Below, in pieces: positions 29,113-38,321 of a stretch of DNA of 64,000 nt. Numbering within the stretch: position 1 is the stretch's first letter; each line of letters starts with the position of its first letter. Source of the stretch: an uncultured Sphingobacteriales bacterium (GTDB taxonomy: Bacteria; Bacteroidota; Bacteroidia; Chitinophagales; Chitinophagaceae); contig CAMLFX010000002.1 of NCBI GenBank assembly GCA_946479435.1, positions 1 through 64,000 of the forward strand, written 5' to 3'. The notes beneath the pieces are model-generated. The model had not been told where the DNA came from. It ran no database searches and saw nothing but the letters and a program-made list of their open reading frames with translations. Made by a program: the position numbers and the translations under genes.

Positions 29113-29265
29113 ATGAGCGCACTTTTTATCCTTGTTATTATCAGTATTGCAGTGGCGGCTATATTTCTGGTTGCCTTTATCTGGAGCGTACGTTCAGACC
29201 AGTTTAGCGACCAACAAGGATCAGCCATGCGCATACTTTTCGATAACGATACCGATCAAAAATAA
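29113..29265 (+). CDS. ccoS: cbb3 oxidase assembly protein CcoS
   Basis: 50 residues: MSALFILVIISIAVAAIFLV, one membrane helix, then AFIWSVRSDQFSD and a short polar tail. The helix followed by W-x-x-x-x-x-Q-F/Y-D is the CcoS pattern. Needed for cofactor insertion into the oxidase. First gene after the regulated promoter, 21 bp before ccoNO. Confidence 0.92.
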   Translation: MSALFILVIISIAVAAIFLVAFIWSVRSDQFSDQQGSAMRILFDNDTDQK

Positions 29266-29286
29266 TCAAGCAACAATCACAAGTAC

Positions 29287-31485
29287 ATGAATTCTTCATT
29301 GAACAAAGACGCAAAGGGGCAAGTAGCCGCGAGCACTATCGCTATACCACAGTCGGGCGGCATGGATCACTTTTTTTATGACAATAAGATTGTAAAATGG
29401 TTTGCGTATGCAACCATATTCTGGGGCGTTGTCGGTATGTTGGCAGGTTTGCTGGCTGCATTTCAACTGGTCTTTCCACAACTAAACTTCAATACAGCGC
29501 AAACTACGTTTGGACGCGTACGACCCGTGCATACTAATGCGGTGATTTTCGCTTTTGTCGGCAACGGCATCTTTATGGGTGTTTATTATTCTCTACAAAG
29601 GCTTTGCAAGGCGAGAATGTTCAATGACCGGCTTAGTCGATTTCATTTCTGGGCCTGGCAATCGATAATCGTTCTTGCCGCAATTACCTTATTGGCTGGT
29701 TATACCACCGGTAAAGAATATGCGGAACTGGAATGGCCTATAGATATTCTCATCACCCTGGTATGGGTAGCTTTTGGCTGGAATATGTTTGGTACGATTA
29801 TCAAAAGAAGGGAGCGTCACTTGTACGTAGCAATCTGGTTTTATATCGCCACGTTTGTAACAGTAGCCATGCTGCATATCGTCAACTCCTGGGAGATTCC
29901 TTTTAGCTGGATGAAATCCTATTCCTGGTATGCAGGTGTGCAGGATGCACTAGTGCAATGGTGGTACGGTCATAATGCCGTAGCATTTTTCCTGACTACC
30001 CCCTACTTAGGCTTGATGTATTACTTCCTGCCAAAGGCAGCTAATAGACCTGTGTACTCTTATCGTCTGTCAATCATTCATTTTTGGGCGCTTATCTTCA
30101 TTTATATTTGGGCTGGACCACATCACCTGTTGTATACGGCTCTTCCCGATTGGGCACAGTCGCTGGGTACGGTGTTTTCCATTATGCTACTGGCACCTTC
30201 GTGGGGTGGTATGATTAATGGATTGCTGACTTTGAGAGGTGCATGGGATAAAGTAAGAGAGGATGTAGTGCTCAAGTTTCTGGTGGTAGCTGTTACTGCA
30301 TACGGTATGGCTACTTTCGAAGGCCCTATGCTGAGCCTCAAAAGCGTTAATGCTATTAGCCACTTTACAGATTGGACAATCGCGCATGTGCATGTAGGAG
30401 CCTTAGGCTGGAATGGCTTTTTGACCTTTGGTGTCATCTATTGGTTGATACCAAGGATATTTAAAACCGAATTATATTCCAGCCGATTAGCTAACTGGCA
30501 CTTTTGGATTGGTACATTGGGGATCATCTTCTATGCGGTACCAATGTACTGGGCAGGGTTCATGCAGAGCCTAGCCTGGAAAGAGTTTACACCCGAAGGG
30601 CAATTGAAGTACCAGTTTATGGAAACAGTGACGCAAATGCGTCCGTTCTACGCAATGCGTGGTGTAGGAGGTACACTCTATCTTATCGGTGCTGTTATGA
30701 TGGTGATCAATATCTGGAAGACTGTAAAAAAAGGTAAAGCTGTTGATAATGAAGCTGCTGTTGCTGCACCGCTGGAGAAAGTATATGTTGCCCATACGGG
30801 GAGCCACTGGCACCGTTGGATCGAGCGCCGTCCCGTACAAATGATGGTACTTAGCCTTATTGTAGTTGTGATCGGCGGCGCAATCGAGATCATCCCTACC
30901 TTCCTGGTCAAGTCAAATGTCCCTACTATTAGCAGCGTAAAACCTTATACTCCACTAGAACTACATGGCCGGGATATCTATGTCCGTGAAGGATGTTATA
31001 CCTGCCATAGCCAGATGGTGCGGCCTTTCCGTAGTGAGGTTGCACGCTACGGCGAATACTCTAAGGCCGGAGAGTTTGTTTACGACCATCCCTTTCAATG
31101 GGGTAGTAAGCGTACGGGGCCTGACTTGGCAAGAATCGGTGGTAAATATCCCGACAGCTGGCATTTCAATCATATGTATGAACCATCCAGTATGTCACCT
31201 GGCTCTATAATGCCGAACTATACGTGGTTATTTGAAAACAGGTTGGATACTGCTATAACCGGTGCTAAGATCCGAGCCATGCAAACGCTGGGTGTGCCCT
31301 ACCCTAAAGGTTATGATCAAGTTGCTAACCGCGATATTACAAGGCAAGCTGAGAATATAACCGATCGCCTGGCCAAAGACAATATCCGCATCAAAAGCGA
31401 CAAGGAGATCATCGCCCTGATCGCTTACTTACAGCGTGTTGGTACGGACATCAAATTACAACAGAAAACAAGTTCTCAACCATAG
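29287..31485 (+). CDS. ccoN: Fused cbb3 cytochrome c oxidase subunits I and II (CcoN-CcoO)
   Basis: 732 residues. Residues 1-480 are CcoN, the 12-helix heme-copper subunit (VRPVHTNAVIFAFVGNG, WWYGHNAVAFFLT, IWAGPHHLLYT and AHVHVGALGWNG hold the heme and CuB His ligands). Residues about 520-720 are CcoO, anchored by one helix, with the heme c site CYTCHSQMVRPF and distal Met region SPGSIMPNY. Fusion of the two is common in Bacteroidota. High-affinity terminal oxidase for low oxygen. The whole cluster 29113-35421 reads as one operon. Confidence 0.96.
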   Translation: MNSSLNKDAKGQVAASTIAIPQSGGMDHFFYDNKIVKWFAYATIFWGVVGMLAGLLAAFQLVFPQLNFNTAQTTFGRVRPVHTNAVIFAFVGNGIFMGVYYSLQRLCKARMFNDRLSRFHFWAWQSIIVLAAITLLAGYTTGKEYAELEWPIDILITLVWVAFGWNMFGTIIKRRERHLYVAIWFYIATFVTVAMLHIVNSWEIPFSWMKSYSWYAGVQDALVQWWYGHNAVAFFLTTPYLGLMYYFLPKAANRPVYSYRLSIIHFWALIFIYIWAGPHHLLYTALPDWAQSLGTVFSIMLLAPSWGGMINGLLTLRGAWDKVREDVVLKFLVVAVTAYGMATFEGPMLSLKSVNAISHFTDWTIAHVHVGALGWNGFLTFGVIYWLIPRIFKTELYSSRLANWHFWIGTLGIIFYAVPMYWAGFMQSLAWKEFTPEGQLKYQFMETVTQMRPFYAMRGVGGTLYLIGAVMMVINIWKTVKKGKAVDNEAAVAAPLEKVYVAHTGSHWHRWIERRPVQMMVLSLIVVVIGGAIEIIPTFLVKSNVPTISSVKPYTPLELHGRDIYVREGCYTCHSQMVRPFRSEVARYGEYSKAGEFVYDHPFQWGSKRTGPDLARIGGKYPDSWHFNHMYEPSSMSPGSIMPNYTWLFENRLDTAITGAKIRAMQTLGVPYPKGYDQVANRDITRQAENITDRLAKDNIRIKSDKEIIALIAYLQRVGTDIKLQQKTSSQP

Positions 31486-31505
31486 ACATACAAAATATTC
31501 CAAAA

Positions 31506-31670
31506 ATGAAATTCAAAACATATCTCGAACACATTACGGGTATTGGCCTGTATCCCATGATCTCATTGATCCTGTTCTTTGTTTTCTTTTCTGCGCTGAG
31601 CATCTGGGCATTACGTGTCAATAGAAAGTACATCAATAATCTGAAACAAATACCGTTCAGCGAGCAATAG
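31506..31670 (+). CDS. ccoQ: CcoQ-like small cbb3 subunit
   Basis: 54 residues: MKFKTYLEHITGIGLYPMIS, then a membrane helix (LILFFVFFSALSIWAL) and a charged tail ending in PFSEQ. Position between ccoNO and ccoP, size and topology match CcoQ, the stabilising subunit. The frame is too short to be found by length alone but has a clear start and stop, 20 bp after ccoNO and 7 bp before ccoP. Confidence 0.85.
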   Translation: MKFKTYLEHITGIGLYPMISLILFFVFFSALSIWALRVNRKYINNLKQIPFSEQ

Positions 31671-31677
31671 CTATTCA

Positions 31678-32823
31678 ATGAAATCCATTAAGACTATGCA
31701 AAGACATTATTATTACAGACTGATAGCCCTGGTAATATTTTTTATCTTCCCTTTTTTCGCTTTTGCGGCCGGCGAAACAACCGACAATAGCCCATCATTC
31801 AATGTGTTGCTTACCGGGCTGGTAACACTGGTAATTGCGCTGCTTTTTGCTATCGCTATACTGGGCAATGTATTACGCTCGCTGGTATCGGTATATCGCG
31901 ACAAGCTCAAAAACGATACAGGCACGTCCGCTGCTACCCGTAACCTGCTGACCTTAGCGTTACTGCTCTTACCATTGACCCAGGTTTTTGCGCAAGAGCA
32001 GGCAGCAGCGAAAGCGCCGCAGATCATAGCCGGTATTGCCGCTGCGGACTTCTACCTGCTGATGGGCGTGATCCTGCTGGAATTGATGGTCATCGTATCG
32101 ATGCTTGTTACGATGGCTATGCTGGTAAGGCTGCTCAGTGGTAAGCCGGAGACTGCGAAGCAAGCGAAGGCATTGGTCAGCAAGCCATTCTGGGATCGCT
32201 TCAACAAAGCTGTAGCTGTCGAAAAAGAACAAGACATCATGCTAGACCATGACTATGATGGTATCAAAGAATTGGATAACAGCCTGCCTCCATGGTGGAA
32301 ATATGGGTTCTACCTGACTATATTGGTTGCGGTAGTGTACATGTTCTATTACCACATGGGCGGCAATGGCCCAAGTTCATTGCAGGAGTATACCGCTGAG
32401 GTGGAAAAAGGAGAAGCGGAAAAAGAGGCTTACCTGGCTAAATCAGCTAATAATGTAGATGAAAATACGGTAGTGATGCTTGATGCAGGGGGTATCGCAT
32501 CAGGGCAAAACCTTTTCCAAACTACCTGTGCTGCTTGCCACGCTAAGGATGGTGGTGGTGGCGTGGGCCCTAATCTTACAGACGACTACTGGCTACATGG
32601 TGGTGGTCTGCAGGATATTTTCAAAACTATTAAGTATGGATGGCCTGATAAAGGGATGAAAAGCTGGAAAGATGACTTCTCACCAAAACAGATTTCCGAA
32701 ATCAGCAGCTATGTAAAATCATTGCGAGGTAGTAAACCCCAGGTTCCAAAAGAAAAGCAAGGAGACCTCTATCAGGAAGATGCTGTAACAGCAGACAGCG
32801 TTGCAATGGCAGTTAATCCGTAG
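31678..32823 (+). CDS. ccoP: cbb3 oxidase subunit III (CcoP)
   Basis: 381 residues. Signal-like first helix ending FAFAAG, a second segment, then the CcoP N-terminal membrane motif DHDYDGIKELDNSLPPWWKY, and one C-terminal cytochrome c domain with CAACHAKDGGGGVGPNL. Only one CxxCH is visible, where proteobacterial CcoP has two, which is normal for Bacteroidota. It passes electrons from soluble cytochrome to the oxidase. Confidence 0.94.
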   Translation: MKSIKTMQRHYYYRLIALVIFFIFPFFAFAAGETTDNSPSFNVLLTGLVTLVIALLFAIAILGNVLRSLVSVYRDKLKNDTGTSAATRNLLTLALLLLPLTQVFAQEQAAAKAPQIIAGIAAADFYLLMGVILLELMVIVSMLVTMAMLVRLLSGKPETAKQAKALVSKPFWDRFNKAVAVEKEQDIMLDHDYDGIKELDNSLPPWWKYGFYLTILVAVVYMFYYHMGGNGPSSLQEYTAEVEKGEAEKEAYLAKSANNVDENTVVMLDAGGIASGQNLFQTTCAACHAKDGGGGVGPNLTDDYWLHGGGLQDIFKTIKYGWPDKGMKSWKDDFSPKQISEISSYVKSLRGSKPQVPKEKQGDLYQEDAVTADSVAMAVNP

Positions 32824-32846
32824 TCTAATATTATTTAAAGATCATT

Positions 32847-34241
32847 ATGCAGGCTAATACCAATACATTTCGTGATACTGTATCCACAATCGATCAGCAT
32901 GGTAAACGTGTTTGGGTTTTCCCACAAAAACCTCGCGGAAGATATTACCTCGCACGTACTTACCTAAGTATTTTATATCTGGCTATATTTTTCTGTCTCC
33001 CCTTTATAAAAATAAAAGGGCATCCTTTTTTTCTGATCAATATCCTGGAGCGCAAATTCATCTTATTCGGACAAATATTCTGGCCACAGGATTTTTTCAT
33101 TTTCGGGTTAGGCATGATCATATTTATTGTATTCATTGCCTTGTTCACTGTTGTATTTGGCCGCATCTTTTGTGGATGGGCTTGCCCACAAACCATTTTT
33201 ATGGAAATGGTATTTCGCAAAGTGGAATATTGGTTTGAAGGAGATGCCGCACGGCAGAAATTGCTGGCGAAAGCACCCTGGCATACCGATAAGATATTGC
33301 GTAAAACCGGCAAATGGATTGTATTCTGGCTAATTAGTTTTGTGATCGCTAACACCTTCCTTGCCTATATCATTGGTATCGATGAGTTGGAACATATAAT
33401 TACCGAACCGGTTGGTAAGCATACAGGCGGTCTGGCTTCCATTGCACTGTTCACAACTATTTTCTTCCTTGTCTATGCTTGGTTCCGCGAGCAGGTGTGC
33501 ACAGTGGTTTGTCCTTACGGACGGATGCAGGGTGTATTGCTGGATAAAAATTCCATCAACGTTAGTTATGATTATGAACGGGGTGAACCAAGAGGTAAAT
33601 TCAACAAACAACAAGCGCGACAAATTGGAGATTGCATTGACTGTGCGCAATGTGTAAAAGTATGTCCCACAGGCATTGATATCCGGAACGGTACACAGTT
33701 GGAATGTATCAACTGCACAGCTTGCATCGACGCATGTGATCATATGATGCGTGCGGTAAATCTTCCTGAAGGGCTGATCAGGTACGCTTCTGAAAACAAC
33801 ATTGCAAATAAAACCCCTTTTCATTTTACTAAGCGCATGAAAGCGTATTCTGCTGTCATGGTTGTATTACTTGGTATACTTGTTTACCTATTGGCTAGCA
33901 GAACCGATGTAGGAATATCATTACTTCGTACCCCTGGACAACTCTACCAGGAAAAAGATGGACGTATCAGTAACCTGTATAACTATCGCCTTCTCAATAA
34001 GACCTATGAAGCTAAGACGTTGGAACTGCGGCCAGAGAACTTCCGAGGTACTATAGCGCTTGTAGGAGAAAAACAACTGGATATTCCGAAAGAGGATGCC
34101 AGCTCAGGCTCGCTATTTATCACTATGGATGCCAGCCAGATAAGGCGTCGCAAGACATTGTTAGAGATCGGTGTATATGAACACAATAAAAAGATCAAGA
34201 CTATTACAACTGCTTTTCTAGGCCCTTTTATGACGAATTAA
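32847..34241 (+). CDS. ccoG: cbb3 oxidase accessory protein CcoG (RdxA/FixG)
   Basis: 464 residues. N-terminal membrane segments with CGWACPQTIFMEMVFRKVE, then two 4Fe-4S motifs CIDCAQCVKVCPTGID and CINCTACIDACD, a fifth membrane helix near 335, and a C-terminal Ig-like domain. CcoG proteins reduce or handle copper during oxidase assembly. 23 bp after ccoP. Confidence 0.95.
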   Translation: MQANTNTFRDTVSTIDQHGKRVWVFPQKPRGRYYLARTYLSILYLAIFFCLPFIKIKGHPFFLINILERKFILFGQIFWPQDFFIFGLGMIIFIVFIALFTVVFGRIFCGWACPQTIFMEMVFRKVEYWFEGDAARQKLLAKAPWHTDKILRKTGKWIVFWLISFVIANTFLAYIIGIDELEHIITEPVGKHTGGLASIALFTTIFFLVYAWFREQVCTVVCPYGRMQGVLLDKNSINVSYDYERGEPRGKFNKQQARQIGDCIDCAQCVKVCPTGIDIRNGTQLECINCTACIDACDHMMRAVNLPEGLIRYASENNIANKTPFHFTKRMKAYSAVMVVLLGILVYLLASRTDVGISLLRTPGQLYQEKDGRISNLYNYRLLNKTYEAKTLELRPENFRGTIALVGEKQLDIPKEDASSGSLFITMDASQIRRRKTLLEIGVYEHNKKIKTITTAFLGPFMTN

Positions 34242-34252
34242 TATTACTGTTT

Positions 34253-34708
34253 ATGACTATTATAAAGATTGGCTGGGGTACAAAGATTACCCTTTTATAC
34301 CTGGCTTTCGTTGTATTAATTGTTACGCTGGTAACAAAAAGTATGCATCAAACTTTCGACCTGGTCTCCGGAGATTATTATAATCAAGAGCTCAAGTATC
34401 AGGATGTGATTGATGCCAGTAAGAATCAGGCAGGGTTGTCGGCACCTGTGCGGCTCTATCAAGAAGACAAACAGTTGCTTATACAGTTACCTGAAGAATT
34501 TCGCCATATACCGGTTCATGGTGAGGTAGTTTTCTATTCCGAAGTGAATGCTGCCTGTGACCGGACTTTTCCGCTGGATACCGACGAAGGGATTTACCAC
34601 CTGGCAGTAAGCGAACTAGCAGCTACCAAGCACTATTTGGTAAAACTACGATGGACAGCTGGAAACAAATCGTACTATCAGGAAACGCCATTCAATATTA
34701 AACCATGA
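34253..34708 (+). CDS. ccoH: FixH/CcoH family protein
   Basis: 151 residues. One N-terminal membrane helix (ITLLYLAFVVLIVTLVTKSM) and a periplasmic beta domain starting FDLVSGDYYNQELKYQDVI, the FixH pattern with its conserved YY-x-x-x-x-x-YQ. It helps cbb3 oxidase assembly. The last four bases overlap the next start (ATGA). Confidence 0.9.
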   Translation: MTIIKIGWGTKITLLYLAFVVLIVTLVTKSMHQTFDLVSGDYYNQELKYQDVIDASKNQAGLSAPVRLYQEDKQLLIQLPEEFRHIPVHGEVVFYSEVNAACDRTFPLDTDEGIYHLAVSELAATKHYLVKLRWTAGNKSYYQETPFNIKP

Positions 34709-35421
34709 TCAACGTTGCCTTGTTAACCGCTCTGGCAATGGGGCTAACCGGCAGCCTGCATTGCGCAGGTATGTGTGGCCCTATAATGCTGGTGCTACCC
34801 TTCCGTACATGGAAAGGGTACCGTAAATGGGTTGCTATACTTTTGTATCATAGCGGGCGCATTACAGTTTATGCGCTGCTGGGATGGTTTCTATATTCAT
34901 TCAAATCTTTATTTGACCCACGCTGGCAGCAATATGTAGCGATGGGTACAGGGCTGCTGCTATTACTGGCAGGGCTATGGAGTTTCTTTCCCAAGGGTAA
35001 GATCTCACTGCCATGGATGGGCGTCGTGCAGCTACAGTTAGGACGTCTTATGGGCCATCCCTCCCCAACTGCGATGTTACTGGCCGGGATGCTGAACGGG
35101 CTCCTACCCTGTGGGTTAGTATATATGGCCTTGTCATTGAGCATGGCAGCAGGAAGTAGTCTGCAAGCAATCATGCTGATGTATGCTTTCGGTGCAGGTA
35201 CCCTGCCTATGCTGCTTGGCATAACAGTAATGCGGAGCAGAATTAAACTGTTCTCTGCTGGACGGATAAGACAATGGGTGCCGTTGGTACTATTCGTATT
35301 TGGAAGCTTATTTATCGTACGTGGCATGAACCTGGGTATTCCGTACCTAAGCCCGAAAATCGAGGTTAGCCAGCACAAGATAAAGGCCAACTGCTGTCAT
35401 AAACCCATTCAGTTACCATGA
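34705..35421 (+). CDS. TauE/SafE-type membrane protein of the cbb3 cluster
   Basis: 238 residues, six membrane segments. GLTGSLHCAGMCGPIMLVLPF near residue 12 carries the C-x-x-x-C pair of the UreH/SafE-like branch found beside ccoGHIS in many bacteria and linked to metal delivery for the oxidase. NGLLPCGLVYMALS is the second conserved loop with Cys. It ends with CCHKP. Overlaps ccoH by 4 bp; likely the last gene of the operon. Confidence 0.88.
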   Translation: MINVALLTALAMGLTGSLHCAGMCGPIMLVLPFRTWKGYRKWVAILLYHSGRITVYALLGWFLYSFKSLFDPRWQQYVAMGTGLLLLLAGLWSFFPKGKISLPWMGVVQLQLGRLMGHPSPTAMLLAGMLNGLLPCGLVYMALSLSMAAGSSLQAIMLMYAFGAGTLPMLLGITVMRSRIKLFSAGRIRQWVPLVLFVFGSLFIVRGMNLGIPYLSPKIEVSQHKIKANCCHKPIQLP

Positions 35422-35501
35422 TTTTAACTATTGCAATGACGCCAATGATGGTTAATAGTGTTGCCGCACGAACCATAAATAACCTGAAGACTGTGCCTTG
35501 G

Positions 35502-35567
35502 ATAACGAAGATCATCTACTTTACTGATTATTATAAGCATCCGTACATACGGCGCACAATATCTTTA
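35502..35567 (+). promoter_or_regulatory. Degenerate tandem Crp-type promoter before 35597
   Basis: Site 1 TAACGAAGATCA (35503-35514) and site 2 TGATTATTATAA (35525-35536), each with one half-site altered by one base, then TATCTTTA (35560-35567). The geometry equals that of the strong members, which is why I accept it. Confidence 0.5.
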
Positions 35568-35596
35568 CTAAAGAGTTTTAGACCTTGATAACAGAA

Positions 35597-35950
35597 ATGA
35601 GCATACAGCAAGAACAGGAAAGATATGAAGTGAGCACCTGGCTCAGGATGTTGGATTTCCAGCAGCAGGAGAATGTGTATATGAAAACGCGTATTGCAGA
35701 AGTTGTGAAAGCCAACGTTAGTAAAGAAGTGCTGGATCGGTTAGAGCACTTCCAGAATATGCTTCTCAATAAGGATGCAGTCATTGCACTGGTGCGACGT
35801 GATATCCTGCGGCTTTCTCCCGAAGCACGTGACGGTTCAGCTAAGGTATCACAGGAATCGCTACGCCGCGATATGTATAAAATGGAACAGGAGTTTAATA
35901 CGCTCCGCAACGGTTTCAACGAATATATGCAGATGATGGCTAGTTCATAA
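35597..35950 (+). CDS. Small helical hypothetical protein
   Basis: 117 residues, charged and helical, likely coiled coil (LDRLEHFQNMLLNKDAVIAL, LRRDMYKMEQEFNTLRNGF), without Cys or membrane segment. No known family. The ATG at 35597 is preferred over a TTG at 35585. It sits between the oxidase operon and the two-component genes and its 3' end overlaps the response-regulator gene tail to tail by 11 bp. The upstream promoter suggests it belongs to the same regulon. Confidence 0.75.
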   Translation: MSIQQEQERYEVSTWLRMLDFQQQENVYMKTRIAEVVKANVSKEVLDRLEHFQNMLLNKDAVIALVRRDILRLSPEARDGSAKVSQESLRRDMYKMEQEFNTLRNGFNEYMQMMASS

Positions 35951-37007
35951 GCCTTCGCAATTTCTGCTCGTCAAGTACGAGTATTTCTCCTTTTATTATA
36001 TCGATCATTTTCTCTTCTTTAAAATCACTTAGTGTACGGATAAGGGATTCCTTGGCAGTACCTGCTATCGTTGCCAGGTTCTCCCTACTGATATCAATAC
36101 TGGTTGTTTGTACATCCTCTCGTTGGTATTTTTCATGCACCGCAATCAAGGCATTAGCTACTTTTTTTCGAAGTGAGTTATAAGCCAGGCCCAATAGCTG
36201 CTCTTCCTTCTGGGAAATGTTACGGGCGAGTATAGCCACCATTTTTTTCAGCGCTTCGGGATTGGTATAAATGAGCTCTTCAAAACTGTCACGCGGTATC
36301 GTTGCAATCTCGCTTTCGTCAAGTGTTTCTGCAGTTTCCTTATAAGCTGTGCGCTCAAGTATGGGTACATAACCAAAAAATTCTCCCGCATTAAAGATTC
36401 CTGTTACCAGTTCCTTGCCATCATCATTGGTTTTATAGGTCTTCACACGGCCGCTTTGCACATAGAAAAGCCGCAGGGCATGATGCCCTTCTGTATAGAT
36501 GACTTGTTTCCGTTTGTACTGATGGCTATGGCCTTCCTCTTCTATCAACTGCACCATATCTCGGCTACCCACGTGGCTGACGATATCCCTGATGCCCTGA
36601 GGGCCCTGAGCCAAGTCCATACGCAGCAATTCATTTTTCTTCAGGCGGCTCTCAATGGCATTAAGCAGTTCAGTGCCATTGAAGGGTTTGGTGATATAAT
36701 CATCAGCACCCAAGGACATACCTTTACGTACTTCATCCCTTTCAGCTTTTGCCGTTAGAAATATAAAAGGTATGTTGCGTGTATCGGCATTTTTCTGAAG
36801 CATATGTATAACGCCGTAACCATCAAGAACCGGCATCATGATATCGCAAATAATTATATCGGGCATGTTGCTTACCGCGGCAGATACCCCTTGTTTCCCA
36901 TCAGGAGCAGTAAACACCTGGTAGCCTGAAAGCTCCAGTATCTCTGACATATTCTCCCGGATTTCCGTATTATCTTCTATCAGTAGTATCTTTTTCATAA
37001 CATTCAT
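35940..37007 (-). CDS. Hybrid response regulator: CheY receiver, cNMP-binding-like domain, Crp HTH
   Basis: 355 residues (352 if started at MKKILLIEDN, 36998). The receiver is at the N-terminus with phosphoacceptor D52 (numbered from MKKILL) in IIICDIMMPVLDG and the switch Lys in FLTAK. Residues about 150-265 form a Crp-type effector barrel; the C-terminal winged helix has TIAGTAKESLIRTLSDF, with E and R placed as in CRP. It thus joins FixJ-like input and FixK-like output in one chain. Its start overlaps the kinase stop (TAATG), so the two are coupled. It is a prime candidate to bind the tandem sites. Confidence 0.92.
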   Translation of the reverse strand: MNVMKKILLIEDNTEIRENMSEILELSGYQVFTAPDGKQGVSAAVSNMPDIIICDIMMPVLDGYGVIHMLQKNADTRNIPFIFLTAKAERDEVRKGMSLGADDYITKPFNGTELLNAIESRLKKNELLRMDLAQGPQGIRDIVSHVGSRDMVQLIEEEGHSHQYKRKQVIYTEGHHALRLFYVQSGRVKTYKTNDDGKELVTGIFNAGEFFGYVPILERTAYKETAETLDESEIATIPRDSFEELIYTNPEALKKMVAILARNISQKEEQLLGLAYNSLRKKVANALIAVHEKYQREDVQTTSIDISRENLATIAGTAKESLIRTLSDFKEEKMIDIIKGEILVLDEQKLRRLMN

Positions 37008-38152
37008 TAAAGTTGAAATGTGATAGTGAAATTTGTACCTTTACCAATCTCACTGGCACAGCTTATGGCACCCTGAAGCAGTTCTACGTATTTAGCCACA
37101 ATATGCAGGCCAAGGCCCGTTCCCTGAATATTAGTCACATTAGCACCACGGAAGAAGCGCTGAAATAAATGCTGCTGATCCTCTTCTGATATACCCATTC
37201 CTTCATCCAACACCTGCAAAATCAATGCTGCGCCTGTCATCTCTGTACGGATCCGTATTGTTGCCTGGTCGGGGGAGAACTTAATAGCATTCGAGACCAG
37301 GTTCATCAATATATGACGTAACAGAGTGGCATCTAGTCTTAATTTTGTATCCCCATTATGCTCGTAGTGTATGCTTTGGCCAGGTTTGAGAATTGGATTG
37401 ATCTCACTGATTAGACTATTGATCGCTTCTTCAATGCTCAACTCTGACAGGCGCACTTGTATTTTTCCTTCTTCTATTTTACCTACCGAGAGAAAATCAT
37501 TAAGAATATCGGTAAGCATGTTCACCGAGGATATGATGCGCTGCACATGCTTATCCCTTTTAGGTTGATCTTCTGTTGTGGTGTATTGTGAAACCAAGTA
37601 TACCGAGGAAAGAATTGTACTAAGTGGCGTGCGGAACTCATGGGACGCCATGGAAACAAAACGTGATTTCAGCTCATTGAGTTCTTTTTCCTTCTCCAAT
37701 GCTTCCTGTAGCGACTGGGTGCGTTCCTTTACTTTCCGTTCTAGTTCTGCGTTTAACTTCACCAGCGCAGTCTCAGATTCTTTACGAATAGTGATGTCGC
37801 TGACGAAGGCGATACTGAACTGACCTGCACTATTTGTATAGGTACTGAGACTTACCTCTACAGGAAATTCCGCACCATTCTTTTTTACTGCAAAAAGGTC
37901 TAGGCCTCTGCCCATGGGGCGGCTATGCGGGTTATGGTTATGATAGTAATCACGGTGATGTTCATGCCGTTCTTTAAAACGACGAGGTATCAGCACCTCT
38001 ATTTTTTTACCAACCAGTTCTCCCGGTTCATAACCAAACTGATTCAGGGCAAACTGGTTGACCAGTAAGATACTGCCTTCACTATTGACAATGATGATCC
38101 CGATGGCAGCATTATTGAACAGTGCTTCGTACTCATATTTTTTGCTCTCCAA
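37007..38152 (-). CDS. PAS-domain sensor histidine kinase
   Basis: 381 residues: PAS domain at 5-125 (FNNAAIGIIIVNSEG .. GYEPGELVGKKIEVLIP .. KKNGAEFPVEVSL), short coiled coil, HisKA with H171 in SMASHEFRTPLST, and HATPase_c (ILMNLVSNAIKFSP, GTGLGLHIVAKY). No membrane segment, so it senses a cytoplasmic signal. The PAS segment RHEHHRDYYHNH is His-rich and lies where FixL has its heme ligand, but many non-heme PAS domains share RxRHxxH. The first codon is TTG at 38152: no ATG occurs in frame before the PAS domain and a stop lies 15 nt upstream. Confidence 0.92.
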   Translation of the reverse strand: MESKKYEYEALFNNAAIGIIIVNSEGSILLVNQFALNQFGYEPGELVGKKIEVLIPRRFKERHEHHRDYYHNHNPHSRPMGRGLDLFAVKKNGAEFPVEVSLSTYTNSAGQFSIAFVSDITIRKESETALVKLNAELERKVKERTQSLQEALEKEKELNELKSRFVSMASHEFRTPLSTILSSVYLVSQYTTTEDQPKRDKHVQRIISSVNMLTDILNDFLSVGKIEEGKIQVRLSELSIEEAINSLISEINPILKPGQSIHYEHNGDTKLRLDATLLRHILMNLVSNAIKFSPDQATIRIRTEMTGAALILQVLDEGMGISEEDQQHLFQRFFRGANVTNIQGTGLGLHIVAKYVELLQGAISCASEIGKGTNFTITFQL

Positions 38153-38321
38153 TAAAAATATTCTATACTACTAAGTTACAATCAAAAATGAATTTTAAAA
38201 TGAATTTTTCATGATGATTGTATCATAGAGGATACTAACCTGCTAATGGTTGCAGGTGTTGTCTTATGAATTTGAATTATTAATCGCATAATAACCACTC
38301 GTATGTAATGTAATAATTACG

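Noticed and set aside
37782..38152. FixL-type heme PAS domain assignment
   Set aside because: The His-rich RHEHHRDYY segment fits but the same pattern is common in non-heme PAS domains; kept only as a hypothesis.
38153..38321. Possible tandem Crp-type sites before the sensor kinase (TGATACAATCA)
   Set aside because: Half-sites are 5 bp apart rather than 6 and no box is at the right distance, so kinase autoregulation by this motif is not supported.
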